NCBI RefSeq assembly: GCF_016924755.1
Contig: NZ_JAFFJX010000004.1
Location: forward strand, 186,001 to 250,000
Length of the DNA stretch: 64,000 bases
Direction: 5' to 3'
Origin: Longitalea arenae
GTDB taxonomy: Bacteria > Bacteroidota > Bacteroidia > Chitinophagales > Chitinophagaceae
The position numbers and the translations under genes are program-made. The notes beneath the pieces were generated by a model. The model made no database searches, was not told where the DNA came from, and saw nothing but the letters and a program-made list of their open reading frames with translations. Below, in pieces: positions 50,363 through 60,800 of the stretch; within the stretch, counting starts at the first letter, position 1; every line of letters begins with the position of its first letter.

Positions 50363-52939
50363 TTAATGCGCATTGCTCACTGACTTCTTCGGCCAGACAA
50401 GGCTGGTGATATAGGCCACCAACACACAAATAAGCACAGCTGCGGCCGGATACAGGAAGAAATTGATGACCCCTGCGGCCTGAATGAAATACAAACTGAT
50501 GGCGCTGACAATAAAGCCGGTAATAATTCCGGCGCTATGCACGCGCGGAAAGAAGATTCCGGCCACAAACATACCTGCCAAACAGCCACCGAATAAACCG
50601 ATGATCTTGATATACTGATCCCAGATGGAGGCATTGCGCAGGTACACCATGTACACGGCAATCAAACATCCCAAAGCACCGAGGATTACCGTTGTCCAGC
50701 GGGCAAATACAAATCGCTGTTTATCGGTGCTCGCTGGGCGTGCACTCTGGTAAAAATCGGTGGTGATCACCGTAGCAATGGAATTCATGCTGCTGCTGAT
50801 GGTCGACATGGTGGCTGCGAACAAACCAGCGATCACCAGTCCGGCCAGGCCCGTAGGCAATTGATTACTGATATACCAGGGAAAAACATCATCAGTACGG
50901 CCATGCGGGTTCAATGCGGCGGGATGATGCCGGTAATACACCCATAACGCGGTTCCCACGCTGAAAAAGATGAGGGAAGCGGGTATTACCAGGATGGCAT
51001 TGGTATAGATCGATTTTTTTGCTTCTTTTTCGGTAGATGTGGTAAGATAACGTTGCACCACCACCTGGTCTGAAGAATAAGTAACCAGCTGCGTTAGAAA
51101 ACCACCCACAAAAACCACCCACAATACCGGCTCGGTGATGGTCCAGTCGGTAATGGCTAAGCGGAATTTGTCGTGGTCCATGGCCTCGGTGAATAATTGT
51201 CCGAACCCGCCATTCAGCGAGCCGGCGATAAAGAACAAGGTAGCCAGTGCGCCACCCAGCAATACACCAACCTGCATTACTTCGGTCCACACCACGGCTT
51301 CAATACCGCCCGATACACTGTACGCCGTAGTGATGAGGCTGGTGCCGATAATACAGATGAAAATATTGATACCGGTCACTGCACTCAGCACCAGGGCAGG
51401 CAAATAGATGACAATGCCCAGGCGGCTTACCTGGAAGAGAACAAAAGTTAAACTGCCCAGCCATTTTACCTGGCGGTTGAAGCGGATGTTCAGGTATTCG
51501 TATACGCTGGTGAGCTTTAGTTTGCGGAAATAAGGCAGATAGAAATATACTACGATGGGCGCCACCACTACGATCATTACATTGTTCAGCAAATAAACCC
51601 AATCGGTAGCATAGGCTTTGGCCGGAATGGCAATAAAGGTAAGCGCACTGAGTTTGGAACCGAAGATGCTTAAGCCGGCTGCCCACCAGGGAATTTTTCC
51701 GCCGCCAAGAAAGAAGCCACTGGTGGTTCGCTGCATATTGCGTGACACAATAACACTAATGGCAATGACCAGCAGAAAATAAATGCCCACGATCGTCCAG
51801 TCTAACAGGCGGAACCCCCCGGGCGGCTGCACCGGTGTGGCCATTAAGACGCGGTTGGTGCGGGTGCCTGGGCGTACTTCGCCGCCTGGCAGCACGAGAT
51901 TGCCATTCCAGACAACGGCCGTGGTGGTTACCGGCGCCCAGGTACTGGCCAGGGGATTACTGGCGGCATCTGCTTTTTTATCGGTAATTACCTGGCCGAT
52001 GGTGCTCCAGCTATCGGTTAATGAATTATACATTACTACTTCCCGCGAAAAGCCCGGATGTTTTTCTTTCAGGGTCGCATTCTGGTCGAAATAATTTCCA
52101 TTATCACCACCAAATAATAACAAGTGTGTTTGCCCGGTAGTGAAGGCTGGTGAAGGTGCTGCCGCTACAGATTGCGGACAATCTGCAATGCGGCTCCAGC
52201 CGTTACCGGGTATGTATTTGTAAGCATCTTTTAAGAAACTGCGGCGAACGCTGCTGTCACCTGCCTGTTTTGAAATAGACACGCCGCTGATCAAGTAGAA
52301 AGCGCCTTCCTGGGTACCGGCCACTGCCAGCATCCTGGCTGGTCCGGGCCAGCTTTCCAATATGGTCCATTTGCGTTGGGCAGCAGGCGCCGCCAGGTCC
52401 ATTACCCAGAAATTTTTTTCCGCCTGCGTAGCCGTTGGCGATGTTATACCACCGGCAATATAGAATTTGGTTCCAATGATAAGACCACATGCATTCGCCA
52501 AAGGCGCGGGTAAAGCGGGCAGGTTCTCGGTTTCAATACGGCCATTTTTGTAACGCAGCAAAAACACCTCGCTATAATGTTTTTGGGCATCACTGCCGCC
52601 GGCAAAAATCACCCCATCCTGAAAAGTACAGGATACGCCATATGCAAGCGGATGCGGTAATTTACCCACCTGTTTCCAGTTGCCATCCGGCTGTTCCAGC
52701 ACATATATATTGTCGTACCAGGTTTTAACGCCGCCATTCCAGGGGGCGCCAGCGCCGAAATTGGAACCGCCTGCTACCAGTAAGGCGCCGTTCGATACGC
52801 CGGCAAAAGATCCGGCCAGGCCCGTTTGGTCAGGGATAGCAGGTAACTGGCTCCATTGCAGGTAGGTTTTGGTGGAATCCTTTCCGAAGCTGGTTAAACT
52901 TACAAGGAGAAAAATTATATGGAAGAAGCTTTTTTTCAT
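50363..52939 (-). CDS. Kelch (NanM-like mutarotase) - sodium/solute symporter fusion
   Basis: The 858-residue fusion has a signal peptide (1-19) and a periplasmic six-bladed Kelch propeller (about 28-365; GALLVAGGSNFGAG, GVIFAGGSDAQKHYSEV, KFYIAGGITSPTATQAE, HLLLFGGDNGNYFD, GNLVLPGGEVRPGTRTN), close to the cyclically permuted NanM mutarotase type. A sodium:solute symporter of about 13 helices follows (about 378-850; FFLGGGKIPWWAAGLSIFGSKLSALTFIAIPAKAY, TSVYEYLNIRFN, GGIEAVVWTEVMQ, MSTISSSMNSIATVITTDFY). In context it should convert alpha- to beta-N-acetylneuraminate and import it with sodium. It is last in the sialic-acid operon, 105 bp after nanA. Confidence 0.9.
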   Translation of the reverse strand: MKKSFFHIIFLLVSLTSFGKDSTKTYLQWSQLPAIPDQTGLAGSFAGVSNGALLVAGGSNFGAGAPWNGGVKTWYDNIYVLEQPDGNWKQVGKLPHPLAYGVSCTFQDGVIFAGGSDAQKHYSEVFLLRYKNGRIETENLPALPAPLANACGLIIGTKFYIAGGITSPTATQAEKNFWVMDLAAPAAQRKWTILESWPGPARMLAVAGTQEGAFYLISGVSISKQAGDSSVRRSFLKDAYKYIPGNGWSRIADCPQSVAAAPSPAFTTGQTHLLLFGGDNGNYFDQNATLKEKHPGFSREVVMYNSLTDSWSTIGQVITDKKADAASNPLASTWAPVTTTAVVWNGNLVLPGGEVRPGTRTNRVLMATPVQPPGGFRLLDWTIVGIYFLLVIAISVIVSRNMQRTTSGFFLGGGKIPWWAAGLSIFGSKLSALTFIAIPAKAYATDWVYLLNNVMIVVVAPIVVYFYLPYFRKLKLTSVYEYLNIRFNRQVKWLGSLTFVLFQVSRLGIVIYLPALVLSAVTGINIFICIIGTSLITTAYSVSGGIEAVVWTEVMQVGVLLGGALATLFFIAGSLNGGFGQLFTEAMDHDKFRLAITDWTITEPVLWVVFVGGFLTQLVTYSSDQVVVQRYLTTSTEKEAKKSIYTNAILVIPASLIFFSVGTALWVYYRHHPAALNPHGRTDDVFPWYISNQLPTGLAGLVIAGLFAATMSTISSSMNSIATVITTDFYQSARPASTDKQRFVFARWTTVILGALGCLIAVYMVYLRNASIWDQYIKIIGLFGGCLAGMFVAGIFFPRVHSAGIITGFIVSAISLYFIQAAGVINFFLYPAAAVLICVLVAYITSLVWPKKSVSNAH

Positions 52940-53044
52940 ATTGCATTACATTATGGCTGGTAGTAAATGGTAAGTGACTAGCTATTTACCACCAGCCATT
53001 CAGCGTTTCACGCCTGTTCATCACTATTATTCAAATCGATTCCC

Positions 53045-53989
53045 TTAAGACACTACACTTGCCGCTTTCGGCTTACATACCCAATCAAAGAAACCGATAC
53101 TTTTCAGGTCAGCTTCGAGTAACCTGTATTCATGTTCTTTAAACGGATTCAGCGGAAAACGCACGTTGCCACAGTCACAGCCGATCAGTTTCATCATCGC
53201 TTTTTGCGCCCGCAAACCGCCATACTTTACGATCACCCGCACCATTTCTACAGAAATATATTGCAGGCGCTGGGCCTCTTTCAGATTACCCCGCTTGAAT
53301 TCTTCCATGAGCGCATTGTACAATGGCGCAATGAAATTATAGGTGCTGCCGATGAATCCTTTGGCGCCGGTAGCCAGCGCGCCTAAAAGCATTTCGTCGG
53401 TGCCGTATAATATATCGTATTTATTATTGCTGAAGTTAACACATGCCTGGTAATCGTGGATCAGCGGTGCCGTATATTTGATCCCGGCAAAAGAAGGAAT
53501 GGCCTCCCCTGCTTTTTCCAGCAGTTTTACCATGTCGAGACTGATACCGGTGAGCGCCGGAATATTGTAATAATATAACGGTAAAGCGGGTGCGCCTTTA
53601 GCGATTTCCTGCAGGCAGGCTACCAGCAGATCGATGGAATCTACCTTAAAATAGGTTGATGGCGTTGCGGAAATATAGTCAGCGCCGATCTCCTGTGCAT
53701 GGGCTGCCAGTTGCCGGGCTTCGGTAATACTGTTATGCCCCACGTGCACAAACACCAGCAATCTTTTATTGGCTGCTTTCACAAATGCGGCTGCCAATTG
53801 TTTTCTTTCTTCCGTGGTCAGGGACGGTCCTTCGCCAGTGCTGCCGCAAACAAACATGCCTTTTACCTTATTATCAATTAACAGGTTCACTACATCGGGT
53901 ATCTTACTGAAATTGATCGTTCCATCAGGATGCATGGGTGTAAAGGGTGCAGATATTAATCCATTAAGATGGCTCATGTGTGTGCTCAT
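53045..53989 (-). CDS. nanA: N-acetylneuraminate lyase
   Basis: This DHDPS-superfamily class I aldolase has 314 residues. It carries the NanA-type substrate loop GSTGEG (49-54), catalytic Tyr141 in YYYNIPALTG, Schiff-base Lys171 in FAGIKYTA and the GTDEMLLGALATGAKGFIGSTYN segment. It splits N-acetylneuraminate into N-acetylmannosamine and pyruvate in the cytosol. It is 18 bp downstream of the sialidase gene, which fixes the pathway. The usual next enzymes (N-acetylmannosamine epimerase and kinase) are not in the window. Confidence 0.93.
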   Translation of the reverse strand: MSTHMSHLNGLISAPFTPMHPDGTINFSKIPDVVNLLIDNKVKGMFVCGSTGEGPSLTTEERKQLAAAFVKAANKRLLVFVHVGHNSITEARQLAAHAQEIGADYISATPSTYFKVDSIDLLVACLQEIAKGAPALPLYYYNIPALTGISLDMVKLLEKAGEAIPSFAGIKYTAPLIHDYQACVNFSNNKYDILYGTDEMLLGALATGAKGFIGSTYNFIAPLYNALMEEFKRGNLKEAQRLQYISVEMVRVIVKYGGLRAQKAMMKLIGCDCGNVRFPLNPFKEHEYRLLEADLKSIGFFDWVCKPKAASVVS

Positions 53990-54007
53990 TATATTGTATT
54001 AAAAAAT

Positions 54008-55171
54008 TTATTGGGTCAACAATTCCCTGGCATTCAGTTTTTGAAAAACAATGGTCTCATAGGGTCTGTTCTTTCCTGCTTCGTATAAACAAATGATGCT
54101 TCCATCGGGTGAAACAGCCATACTTGAATAAGCGGAAGGCCCTGCATGCAAAGTGCGGATGACCGGCCAGGTCTTTCCTTCATCATAACTGGCCCTGATG
54201 GTCATGTTGATCCGTTTGGCGGAAGCAGGGTTCAGGAACAGCATTGTACTTTTCGTTTTTTTCGTTGGCCAGGCATAGCGAATAATACTGGCCTGGCAAA
54301 CCGGTTCCATCAGCTCTGGTACATCAACGGGGCCCGTCCAGCTAATGCCACCATCATAACTAATGGCATGGGCGCGGCAATTGCGTTGAAAATAAGAGCG
54401 CATGTTCATGAGCAGGGTGCCATTACCATCTGCCACTTCCACCACCTGGCACTCGTTCATCTTGGGCGTAATGGTGCCACCTAATTGCCAGGTAGCGCCA
54501 TGATCGTCACTGTAGATACTATGCGAGCCCATTGACAAATGTCCCTGTGCTGGAATAGTGGTTGAATCGTCATAACTAAAGTCGCAGGGTATTACCAACC
54601 GGCCTTTGTGCGCACCATTCTTTATTTGAATGCCAATGCCCGGACCCGTTGCATACCAGCCCCATTCCTTTTTCTTGGTAGTAGCGGTAATATTTTCCGG
54701 CGCCGACCAGCTAAGTCCATCATCCTTGCTCCTGCTGATCCACACGGTGCGCGTACTGCGGCTTAGCTTTTTATTGATGGCTTCTTCTTTGTCATCGCCC
54801 AGGTTATGACACATGATCAAACAAATAGTACCTGTTTCTTCATCTACTACCGGACAGGGATTACCACAGGTATTGGTACTGTCGTCCCAGATCACCTGCT
54901 GTTTACTCCAGGTACGACCACCGTCTGTTGAGCGTTTTACTAACATGTCAATATCACCGGCATCGGCGGCGTTGTTCTTCCTGCCTTCGCAGAAAGCCAA
55001 CAAAGTGCCTTTGGTGGTAGTTACAATCGCCGGGATCCTATAGCTTTTATAGCCGTCTGTACCTGAAACGAAGAGCGAAAGGGTGTCGGGTTTCGTTTGG
55101 GCACAAACGGGAGTGCTTCCACTTATGAGTGTAATAAAACCAATGAACAGGAAAAATCTTACTATTTTCAT
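54008..55171 (-). CDS. nanH: Exo-alpha-sialidase (GH33)
   Basis: The 387-residue secreted enzyme has a signal peptide (about 1-24). The sialidase beta propeller shows the arginine motif YRIPAIV (Arg45) and five Asp boxes of the SxDxGxxW type: STDGGRTW, SKDDGLSW, SDDHGATW, SYDGGISW, SYDEGKTW. The acidic region NAADAGDIDML supplies the acid/base Asp, and the late Tyr of SAYSSMAV is the candidate nucleophile. It releases terminal sialic acids from host or environmental glycoconjugates. The start lies 4 bp after the preceding DHDPS-like stop, so translation is probably coupled. Confidence 0.93.
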   Translation of the reverse strand: MKIVRFFLFIGFITLISGSTPVCAQTKPDTLSLFVSGTDGYKSYRIPAIVTTTKGTLLAFCEGRKNNAADAGDIDMLVKRSTDGGRTWSKQQVIWDDSTNTCGNPCPVVDEETGTICLIMCHNLGDDKEEAINKKLSRSTRTVWISRSKDDGLSWSAPENITATTKKKEWGWYATGPGIGIQIKNGAHKGRLVIPCDFSYDDSTTIPAQGHLSMGSHSIYSDDHGATWQLGGTITPKMNECQVVEVADGNGTLLMNMRSYFQRNCRAHAISYDGGISWTGPVDVPELMEPVCQASIIRYAWPTKKTKSTMLFLNPASAKRINMTIRASYDEGKTWPVIRTLHAGPSAYSSMAVSPDGSIICLYEAGKNRPYETIVFQKLNARELLTQ

Positions 55172-55175
55172 GGCG

Positions 55176-56156
55176 TTAATCTGTCTGTTTTTTATTTATC
55201 TCCTGGAGGGCGGGTGCTTCTGCATGCAGCAGGAAAAACTCCGACATCATTTCATGTGCTATCGCCTGCAGTTTGGTTACTTCGCCTTCATCGATGCCTT
55301 TGTAGGGCCAGCGTAAACGGGTACCTACATGCGACCAGCCGCCGATAGCTGCGAGTAATTTATCCGCCGCCTGGTTGCTATAGCCGTGGATACTGATAAA
55401 AGGTTGAATGTACTGGCTCATGAACAATTGGATCCATTTCTCAATGTTCAATGCCCGCGGCAGATCGGTCAACATCAGTTCATACCATTGTTGCGCTGCC
55501 GCGGGATGCAAACAGGCGACATTTGAATAAGCGCCATGAGCGCCTAAACTGATCCCCGTTGCCAGGTGGTGGCCGGGAACAAAGATCGAAATTTCGGGCG
55601 CCCATTTTTTCATGGCTGTATACCAGGCCGCATCTCCACCTACGGTCTTACAACCTACCAGGTTGATGCCGGCTTCTTTCAGCTGGTAAAATTCTTCAGG
55701 CGTCAATCTCTTTTTGGCATGGGGCGGATTGTAGAGCACCAAACCAACAGGTGCTGCTATTTCGGTTAATACCTGCAGATAGTAAATCACTTCCCGCATC
55801 GCCGGGGCCGACCAATCGGGCAGGATCACCTGGATGGCGCCGGGCTGCAGGGCTGCTGCCCGCTTTACGCGCTCGCGCGCCATCACCGGACTGGTATGAC
55901 AGGCGCCGATCTGAAAAGGCAATCCGGCGTTTTTACATTTATCGGCCAGGATATTACTGACGGTATCGAACTCCTCCTCGGTTTGATTATAGAACTCGCC
56001 CGCCGTGCCGTTTGAATAGATGCCATCCACCCGCATGCGGATCAAGAAATCTATTTCTTCCGACAGCTTATTGTAATTAATACTGTCATCGTCATTAATC
56101 GGTAATAACAAAGTGGCCCAGTTACCTCTTATATCTGCTGCCTGTAGTGGTTTCAT
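55176..56156 (-). CDS. Second DHDPS-superfamily aldolase of the sialic-acid operon
   Basis: The 326-residue class I aldolase differs clearly from the NanA paralogue two genes downstream. It keeps Tyr142 (LYNPPHAKKR) and Schiff-base Lys170 (VGCKTVGGD), but the substrate loop is SNGTAGEF and the C-terminal region (EKWIQLFMSQYIQPFISIHGYSNQAADKLLAAIGGW) is of another subfamily. An activity on a related 2-keto sugar acid is likely. A short hairpin (CCCC-TGAA-GGGG, 56163-56174) sits just before the start codon and could affect its translation. It lies between susD and the sialidase. Confidence 0.85.
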   Translation of the reverse strand: MKPLQAADIRGNWATLLLPINDDDSINYNKLSEEIDFLIRMRVDGIYSNGTAGEFYNQTEEEFDTVSNILADKCKNAGLPFQIGACHTSPVMARERVKRAAALQPGAIQVILPDWSAPAMREVIYYLQVLTEIAAPVGLVLYNPPHAKKRLTPEEFYQLKEAGINLVGCKTVGGDAAWYTAMKKWAPEISIFVPGHHLATGISLGAHGAYSNVACLHPAAAQQWYELMLTDLPRALNIEKWIQLFMSQYIQPFISIHGYSNQAADKLLAAIGGWSHVGTRLRWPYKGIDEGEVTKLQAIAHEMMSEFFLLHAEAPALQEINKKQTD

Positions 56157-56295
56157 TGTATACCCCTGAAGGGGGAAATAAGTTTAATATTCAAATTCTT
56201 TATTGTTACCCGGGCGTCGTGCGACCGTCAGTTGCGGATGCTCACGCTGAAGGGCAAGCCCCTGATAATGCAGCTTACAGGTCTTTGCCTGTTAA

Positions 56296-57768
56296 CTAAT
56301 AGCCATCCGTTTGACGCAATTCGCCGTTATTCGCCAATACGTTGGCAGCCAGCGGCCAGTACAGGGGCGTGGTCTTTCCAACCAGGTTGGGTACATAGGT
56401 GTATACATTGATGGTTCCGCCTTTATGGAAACGCACCAGGTCATACCAGCGCTTGTTCTCAAAGAATAATTCACGGCCACGCTCATCCAGGATCTCTTTT
56501 TCGACACTAGGTCTGTCGGCACCGCCGGTATAATTACCGATGCCTGCCCGGGTACGGGTCTTGTTCAGGTATTCAATGGCCTTGGTGGTATTGTCGATAC
56601 CGGCGTAGGCTTCCGCCGCCATCAGGTATACTTCCGCGAGGCGGTAGAGGATGACATCATTATCGGGCACCCGGTCATCAGCATATTTATTACCGGGCAA
56701 TTTGGTGATCCAGGAAATTTTGGGAGTAGTACCCTGCCTTTCGGTGATCCAGGTAAACGGAATGCGTTTGTCATTCACCGCGAACAGGGCTTTTGATTTT
56801 GCACTGATCTGGTAAGCGCCCTGGCCGTTGGCTGTAGTGATGCAATAAGGGAGGCTATCCTTGTTCGTGGCGCCGGCAATACCTGCTTCGTAAGGCAGGG
56901 CATTGATGGCGTAATTGTTAAAGCTCTCATCGCGGTTAAAATAGGCAGCGATGATGATCTCGCTGTTGGCGCGTGAAGTAGTTACTTCTTTAAACTCTGT
57001 GCGCAGGGCAAGACCAGCTGTTTTTTCTACCTCGATCACTGCAGCAATAACATCGTTGAAATCACCGGCGCCGCCGCCCAGCACTTTGGCGCTCCACAAT
57101 TTGGCATCTGCTTTCAATGCCTGCGCTGCCACGTAGGAGAAACGGTATTTACTGGAGATCGTTTTCTCAGGGAAAAGGCTTATTGCCTGATCGAGGTCGG
57201 CTATGATCTGCTTCATTACATCGGGTGCTTTCGACCGGGGCAATTGAGGCACATGTTCATCAGTGATGGCTTCAAGCATTAACGGCGTGTCGCCGATAAT
57301 GCGGATGAGGCTGAAATAAATGTAAGCCCGCAAAGTATAGGCTTCTGCCATCACTTTTTTCTTCGCATTTTCATTGGTAAAGTTAAAGTTCCCGATCCTG
57401 GCCAGTAACAGGTTACAGTTGCCAATGGCCTTGTACCAGTTGGTGTAATCGAAGGCGCCGGTAGTAGGGGTTATATTGTGCGTCCACGCCTGCGTGAAAC
57501 GCGAGTTCAGCGCAGAGATCAGTTCCTCGCTGCGCTCCGTTCCATAGGTAATATTATTAGCTATACCGGTGATGTTCTGTGGACCGGTTCGGGCCGATCC
57601 CCGCAGGTACATATATATTCCGACCACGTAGGGCTCAAAATCACTTTCATTTTGAAAATAGTCGGCATCGGTAATATTCGAATCTGTTTTTGCTTCGAGC
57701 AATTTCTCGCAACCAGTGCCTATCAACAGCAAACAGCAAGCTGTAATTAAAAGAAATAATCTGTTCAT
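56296..57768 (-). CDS. SusD/RagB-family lipoprotein of the sialic-acid operon
   Basis: The 490-residue surface lipoprotein has lipobox LLLIGTGC and the standard SusD opening EKLLEAKTDSNITDADYFQNESDFEPYVVGIYMYLRG. TPR-like helices (KKKVMAEAYTLRAYIYFSLIRIIGDTPL) and the RagB C-terminus (LYRLAEVYLMAAEAYAGI, AIEYLNKTRTRAGIGNY, ILDERGRELFFENKRWYDLVRF) are complete. It captures the ligand, presumably sialylated glycans or free sialic acid, for the SusC partner 33 bp upstream. Confidence 0.94.
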   Translation of the reverse strand: MNRLFLLITACCLLLIGTGCEKLLEAKTDSNITDADYFQNESDFEPYVVGIYMYLRGSARTGPQNITGIANNITYGTERSEELISALNSRFTQAWTHNITPTTGAFDYTNWYKAIGNCNLLLARIGNFNFTNENAKKKVMAEAYTLRAYIYFSLIRIIGDTPLMLEAITDEHVPQLPRSKAPDVMKQIIADLDQAISLFPEKTISSKYRFSYVAAQALKADAKLWSAKVLGGGAGDFNDVIAAVIEVEKTAGLALRTEFKEVTTSRANSEIIIAAYFNRDESFNNYAINALPYEAGIAGATNKDSLPYCITTANGQGAYQISAKSKALFAVNDKRIPFTWITERQGTTPKISWITKLPGNKYADDRVPDNDVILYRLAEVYLMAAEAYAGIDNTTKAIEYLNKTRTRAGIGNYTGGADRPSVEKEILDERGRELFFENKRWYDLVRFHKGGTINVYTYVPNLVGKTTPLYWPLAANVLANNGELRQTDGY

Positions 57769-57801
57769 ATGTTGTAATTACAATCGTTATGAATAAGTTT
57801 A

Positions 57802-60800
57802 TCAGAACCTCACGGTGGCGCCTAAGGAAAACTGACGGGGGCGCGGGTAACCGATGGCATCGAAGCCGCTGTAGGTTTCCGGATTCACACCTTCATACCG
57901 GGTAAGATAACCGATATTATAAATGCTGCCGAATACATTCACACCGGCAATACGTGCTTTCTTCACGAGCTCTCTTGGTAACTCATAACCCAGGTATATT
58001 TCACGGAAGGCCAGGAAATCGCCTTTTTCAAACATGGTGCTTACGTCGACCCCATAAGAGTTATTGGTTCCAACGGCGGTAACCTGGCGAATGTAATTGC
58101 GCTGACCAAAATCAAAATCGGCAAAAGAAAAGCGGGCGTATTTCTTGCCTACATCACCGGGCTGTTTCCAGATGTCATCGCCCAGCGCTTCTGCGGGTGC
58201 GCCTTCATTAAATGCCCGGCCCTGCCCTAACGACCTGGCCAGTGCGCCATTGCTGATCACATGCCCCAGGGCATAGTCCATGGCGAACCGTAATGTAAAG
58301 TTTTTATAGGTAAAGGTATTTTGCATACCACCGATCTTATCGGGCGCCCGGAAACCCATGAACACCATGTCGCGGCTATCGATGACATTATCTTCATTCA
58401 GATCGGCCCAGATATAATCACCGGCCCTTTTACCCAGGGCCTGCCCCGCAGGCGAAGCCATCAGGTCTTTTTTACCCCAGGCAGCTGCTTCTGCATCTGT
58501 TGAGAAAATGCCTTCTACTTTAAAGGCATATAAACTGTAGGGCCGTTCACCTTCAGCAAAACCGCCTACTTCCACTTCGGTCTTTGAACCCGGATCGTAT
58601 ACCGTGCCACCATTCTGGCGGTTCTTGGCCCGGCCATTATCCGGCAGGTCAACAATTACGGTACGGTTCAGTGCAAAAGAGAAATTGGTTTTCCATGTAA
58701 ATTCCCTGTATTTTAAAACAGTGGCGGACAGTTCCACTTCAACGCCCCTGTTCCTTAATGTTCCGTTGTTATAAGTAATGTTGGCGAATGGCCCTTCCAG
58801 TGGCAATGGTTTCGACGCGATCCTGTCTTTGGTAAGCTTGTTATAAAAATCAACGGTCAATGTAATGCGGTTTTGCAGGAAAGCGGCATCAAAAGCCAGG
58901 TCGGTGGTTTGGGTAGATTCCCATCTTAACCGCGGATTGGCGAGGTTATCGCGCACGATGCCAGACGCTTGTGCATAGGTGGTACCTAAATAACTTCCAT
59001 AGGTATCGCCCAGGTCCAGGTCATTTAAACCGGCTGTACCCCAGCTGGCCCGCAGCTTCAATGCGTTGATCCATTTGCTGCGCCAGAATGCTTCATTATG
59101 CAGGTTCCAGCCCACTGATAAAGCGGGGAAGGTTGCGTACTTGTTTCCCGGCGCGAAATAAGAGAAGCCGTCATACCGCAGCGAACCGCTTAGCAGGTAT
59201 TTATTATCGTAGTCATAACTGAACTGACCAAAATAACTGGCTGATCTCCTTTCTACGAGGGTCGTTTTCAGATCGGTCACATTGGTTACCGTTTGCCCGT
59301 TCACAATTGCGGTGGTAGGTTCTTCAATGGTATATACGTAATCATTGGTAGCGCGTTGTGAGCCCACCGTTATAATGTTCCTTTGTTCCCGGGTATAGTT
59401 GAAACCTGCCAGCACGCTGAGATTATGATCGCCAAAAGAACGGTCGTACTGCAGGATCTGGTCAACCATCAACTGGCGCATGTTATTGGTGTTCTCATAC
59501 TTCTGGCGGTTGGTAGGCATCTGCGGTAAACCAGGGAATGATTTCCGGAACAACATGTTGCGTTTATCATCCAGGATATAGGAAACCGATGGCCTGAAAT
59601 GCAGCCCCTTCAGTATGGTAAGGTCTCCAGCCAAACGGGAAATAATACGTTCGGTATTCACGCGTACATCGTCGTACTTCAGGGTATGAAAACGGTTGCG
59701 GGTGGTTTGTACTTCCCCGAATGCAGGCGTACCATCATCGCGGAAGATACGGATCAGGGGCGTAATACGGGTACCCCGCACAAGGTCATTGGTATACGAT
59801 TCAACATAGTTCGGGATCACATTCTGGTAATTCACCTGGGCATCGAGCTTGAAATTTTTGGTAACCTTGAAACCAAAATTGCCCAGTACATTATATCGCT
59901 TGTAGTTGGTTCCTACCAAAATACCTGCCTGGTCAACATAACCCAGCGACACATTGTAGTTAGCATTCTCGCCGCCACCGGTCACACTGGCATTATAGTT
60001 ATCAGAGATGCCGGTATTCCATAAGAGGTCCTGGTAATTATTATCTGCGTAAAGCAAGCGGGTACCGGGATTGATAGGGTCATCCATTACCTGCCAGCCT
60101 TTCGCCAGCAGATTGTCGACATACTCCTGCCCTTCTACGGCCACGATATTGTCGTATAATGCGGTTAAATTAATGGAGTTGTTATATTCGCCTTTTTGCG
60201 TAAAGACCTTGGTGCCGGCAGAGAATCCACCCTGGTTCAAAAGGTTGTCTTTATTGAGGGGATCGCTGGTGTTTTTGACAGTGGTACGCGCCAGTGCGAG
60301 ATACTCTGTTGCGCTTAAATAATCATAATCTCGCATTTGTGTTTCCCAGTTGCGGCGATAATTGAAAGTGACAACCGGTTTTGCGCCAAACTTGCCCGAC
60401 CGGGTTTTAATGACAATTACGCCATTAGCGCCACGGGCGCCATAGGCCGCAGTAGATGCAGCGTCTTTCATTACCTGTAATGATTCGATATCATCGGGAT
60501 TCACATCATTCATCGATGACCTGAACACCCCGTCGATCACAAACAAGGGACTTGAATTATCGACAGAACTGTTGGCATCGCCCTCTCTGGTACCCAAACC
60601 GGTGCCATAGGCATTCAGTTTGGTGCCGCCGCGAATAAGGATATTATTGGCCCCTGAACCCGGTTGTCCATTTACAATAGGTACCGAAACTCCGGCCAGT
60701 TTTCCCTGGATGGCCTGCACCGGGTTCGGGTTTGGGGTATTAACCATTTCTTCGGCAGCCAGCTTCGATACAGCGGCGGCCGTTTTATTACGGGTTTGTG

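Noticed and set aside
49899-50373. Open frames with TSCRLPV-type or GQWSMVN-type repeats on both strands
   Set aside because: They are translations of the 41-unit heptamer array; a period of 7 gives repetitive peptides in all frames, with no start-site support.
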